In this document: positions 4,365-5,005 of the stretch, piece after piece
Position numbering within the stretch: position 1 is the stretch's first letter
Layout of the letters: every line of letters begins with the position of its first letter
Origin: an uncultured Lachnospiraceae bacterium
GTDB lineage: Bacteria > Bacillota > Clostridia > Lachnospirales > Anaerotignaceae
NCBI GenBank assembly: GCA_944384285.1
Contig: CALWSX010000047.1
Coordinates: 1-5,005, forward strand
Direction: 5' to 3'
DNA: 5,005 nt
Position numbers and translations under genes: made by a program
The notes under the pieces: generated by a model
What the model was told of the DNA's origin: nothing
Seen by the model: only the letters and a program-made list of their open reading frames with translations
Database searches by the model: none

Positions 4365-5005
4365 ATGTCAAAAATAAATTTAATTGCTTCTGCCGCATTT
4401 GGACTTGAAGCTTGTGTAAAAAGAGAACTTTCTGATTTAGGATTTAAAGACTTAAAAACATTTGATGGAAGAGTTGAATATGAAGGTGATGAAAGAAGTA
4501 TTGTTATTTCAAACCTTTGGCTTAGAACAGCCGGCAGAGTGTGGATAAAAATGGGTGAGTTTAAAGCCACAACTTTTACTGAACTTTTTGACCAAACTAA
4601 AGAATTGCCATGGGAAGAATGGATTCCTGTTGACGGTAAATTCACTGTTGTTGGAAAATCAGTTAAGTCCCAACTCTTTAGCGTATCCGATTGTCAATCT
4701 ATTGTAAAAAAATCAGTTGTAGAACGCCTTAAATCTGTTTATAAATGTGACTGGTTTGACGAAACCGGTGCTGAATATACTATTCAAGTATCTATTTTAA
4801 AAGATATTGCTACTTTAACAATAGATACATCTGGTAGCGGACTTTATAAAAGAGGATACAGAGCAAACGCTCTTGACGCACCTTTAAAAGAATCTCTTGC
4901 CGCTGCTCTTATCAAATTAAGCTACTGGAATAAAGACAGAATTCTTCTTGATCCATTTTGCGGTTCTGGAACAATACCTATCGAAGCTGCACTTATTGCA
5001 AGAAA
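4365..5005 (+). CDS. rlmL: THUMP-domain 23S rRNA guanine methyltransferase (RlmL/YpsC family), N-terminal part
   Basis: The first 213 codons are present; the gene continues past the right edge. Residues 1-60 form the N-terminal ferredoxin-like region (INLIASAAFGLEACVKREL), and about 60-155 fit a THUMP RNA-binding domain. Then come the family signatures GLYKRGYR (159-166) and APLKESLAAAL (172-182), and SAM-binding motif I, DPFCGSGT (196-203), followed by IEAALIA. This is the layout of the Bacillus YpsC and E. coli RlmL N-terminal module, which makes N2-methylguanine in 23S rRNA. Many databases call these proteins N6-adenine DNA methylases, which is misleading. The catalytic motif lies beyond the window, so the exact target is unconfirmed. 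GGAG (4354-4357) is 7 bases before the ATG. The gene is divergent from the small unrecognised gene and has its own extended -10 promoter. Confidence 0.92.
   Translation, partial: MSKINLIASAAFGLEACVKRELSDLGFKDLKTFDGRVEYEGDERSIVISNLWLRTAGRVWIKMGEFKATTFTELFDQTKELPWEEWIPVDGKFTVVGKSVKSQLFSVSDCQSIVKKSVVERLKSVYKCDWFDETGAEYTIQVSILKDIATLTIDTSGSGLYKRGYRANALDAPLKESLAAALIKLSYWNKDRILLDPFCGSGTIPIEAALIAR

Noticed and set aside
4292..4645. 117-codon open frame on the minus strand
   Set aside because: It is antisense to the methyltransferase start, whose protein has clear family motifs. The antisense product shows no domain and spans the methyltransferase promoter.

Overview
The window is strongly AT-rich and has consensus AGGAGG-type ribosome binding sites before nearly every gene. 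Its gene set (prismane-type hybrid cluster protein, clostridial 2[4Fe-4S] ferredoxin, stand-alone LUD protein, SpoVB-like flippase, YpsC/RlmL-type RNA methyltransferase) points to the chromosome of an anaerobic, low-GC Firmicute of the class Clostridia. I cannot name the genus. I see no mobile element, tRNA, rRNA or CRISPR array.

Layout. Positions 1-143 (minus) hold the first 47 codons of hcp (hybrid cluster protein). It diverges from a Crp/Fnr-family regulator at 249-920 (plus), probably HcpR. The 105-bp gap between them carries a perfect 16-bp palindrome (222-237), placed so that it could activate hcp and repress the regulator. A 308-bp AT-rich gap (921-1228) with no gene follows, then a LUD-domain (LutC/YkgG-like) protein at 1229-1828 with its own terminator at 1912-1947. 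A converging terminator (1974-2015) serves a 59-residue 2[4Fe-4S] ferredoxin on the minus strand (2085-2264). A SpoVB/MurJ-like lipid flippase runs 2437-3951 (plus). Its last 9 bases overlap the end of a small unrecognised gene on the minus strand (3943-4218, TTG start). That gene diverges from an rRNA methyltransferase gene (4365 to the right edge, plus) that is cut by the window end.

How the genes fit together. The left half reads as a redox and nitrosative-stress neighbourhood: hcp, its likely regulator, a ferredoxin that could supply electrons, and a cysteine-bearing LUD protein. A near-copy of the hcp palindrome (1070-1085) lies upstream of the LUD gene, which makes shared control a testable idea. 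The right half is housekeeping: envelope lipid export and ribosomal RNA modification. Most genes look like single transcription units. I found no clear new multi-gene system. The best leads are the operator geometry, the second operator-like site and the small unrecognised gene.
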